This document shows positions 63,625 through 64,000 of a stretch of DNA of 64,000 nt, piece after piece; the first letter of the stretch is position 1; the number at the start of each line of letters is the position of its first letter. The position numbers were made by a program, and so were the translations under genes. The notes beneath the pieces are model-generated. The model ran no database searches, had not been told where the DNA came from, and saw only the letters and a program-made list of their open reading frames with translations. The DNA lies in the IMG/VR virus record IMGVR_UViG_3300025466_000019, positions 24,349 to 88,348 of that record; one strand, written 5' to 3'. Source of the stretch: a virus.

Positions 63625-64000
63625 TTCTTTTTCTTTTTAACTGTATTTTTAGGTAGGCCCGGATTCCAATTATTTACAGGACTTTTGGTATGCACCTGTT
63701 TATGTTCGGAGCTTTTATTAGCAGTCACATTGATCATGCGCCCGGCTCCTACCATGTCAGCTGCATTTTTAACCATGCCTACTTCGTGATCCGAGTAGGT
63801 GGTTATCATGGGATCACCTGCCATGGCACTTGCCGGCGGAGTAGGATAACTTTTATTTTTATCGCTGTGCGCTCCTGCCAGAGCCAAACCAAATCGATAT
63901 TGAGTGTATGCACTGCCGCTGCTATTGTTCATGCTAATATCGGGCAAACTAATGTACCCTTTAATGGCAGTTTCGTGACCCGGAGGTAATGTTTTGGCGC
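63621..64000 (-). CDS. Paralogue of the preceding protein, partial at right edge
   Basis: The frame is open to the end of the window, so the N-terminus is missing; the seen part is 126 codons and begins upstream of the first ATG with a plausible coding stretch (AIKGYISLPDI). It has TQYRFGLALAGAHSD, a TYSDHEVGMVKNAADM helix, and HTKSPVNNWNP near the end plus a Lys tail. It probably arose by duplication with the gene at 63259. Confidence 0.6.
   Translation of the reverse strand, partial: AKTLPPGHETAIKGYISLPDISMNNSSGSAYTQYRFGLALAGAHSDKNKSYPTPPASAMAGDPMITTYSDHEVGMVKNAADMVGAGRMINVTANKSSEHKQVHTKSPVNNWNPGLPKNTVKKKKK

Overview
This window is an internal segment of an AT-rich, T4-like myovirus genome (head-tail phage with contractile tail), in the style of marine and freshwater T4-like phages. 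The evidence is a near-complete T4-type baseplate cluster (gp48-, gp53-, gp27-, gp5-, gp25-, gp6-, gp7- and gp8-like proteins in order on the + strand) with T4-type replication and late-transcription genes on the - strand (DNA polymerase gp43, clamp gp45, recombination nuclease gp46/gp47, late sigma gp55, RNase H/5' exonuclease, thymidylate synthase). The host cannot be named; no photosynthesis genes, tRNAs, integrase or CRISPR array were seen. Both ends cut through genes.

Layout. 1-3208: a tape-measure-like gene (partial, - strand) divergent from a gp26-like tail/baseplate chaperone gene that carries a candidate programmed -1 frameshift into a short ORF; then two Ala/Pro-rich proteins with a shared C-terminal motif. 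3192-3661: a non-coding, highly structured stretch. 3662-10618 (- strand): GIY-YIG nuclease, glycosyltransferase, methyltransferase, two small basic proteins, and the gp46-gp47 recombination pair, in which gp46 is broken inside its ATP-binding P-loop by a split intein with a free Vsr-like homing endonuclease gene lying between the intein halves. 10664-11575: gp55. 11684-42625 (+ strand): baseplate, spike and fibre cluster, including a 4367-residue gp7-like wedge protein and four tandem fibre paralogues.

42622-63624 and on to the edge (- strand): nucleotide, replication and modification genes: thymidylate synthase preceded by a truncated dihydrofolate reductase remnant, a MoxR AAA+ ATPase with a metallopeptidase/VWA partner, 5' nuclease, QueE, HNH endonuclease, HIT protein, phosphoribosyltransferase, FolE, glycosyltransferase, QueD-like protein, DpdA-like transglycosylase, clamp, polymerase, and small structural or DNA-binding proteins.

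How it works together. FolE, the QueD-like protein, QueE and the DpdA-like enzyme outline a pathway making a 7-deazaguanine base and inserting it into phage DNA, probably against host restriction; QueC is not in the window. Seven consensus-like host sigma70 promoters, all on the - strand and several with their -35 box overlapping the end of the upstream gene, drive the early genes, while TAAATA-type motifs precede several tail and late genes and fit gp55-dependent late transcription. At least three, probably four, selfish nuclease genes (split-intein Vsr-type, GIY-YIG, HNH, and a T5orf172-like one) are scattered through the - strand operons.
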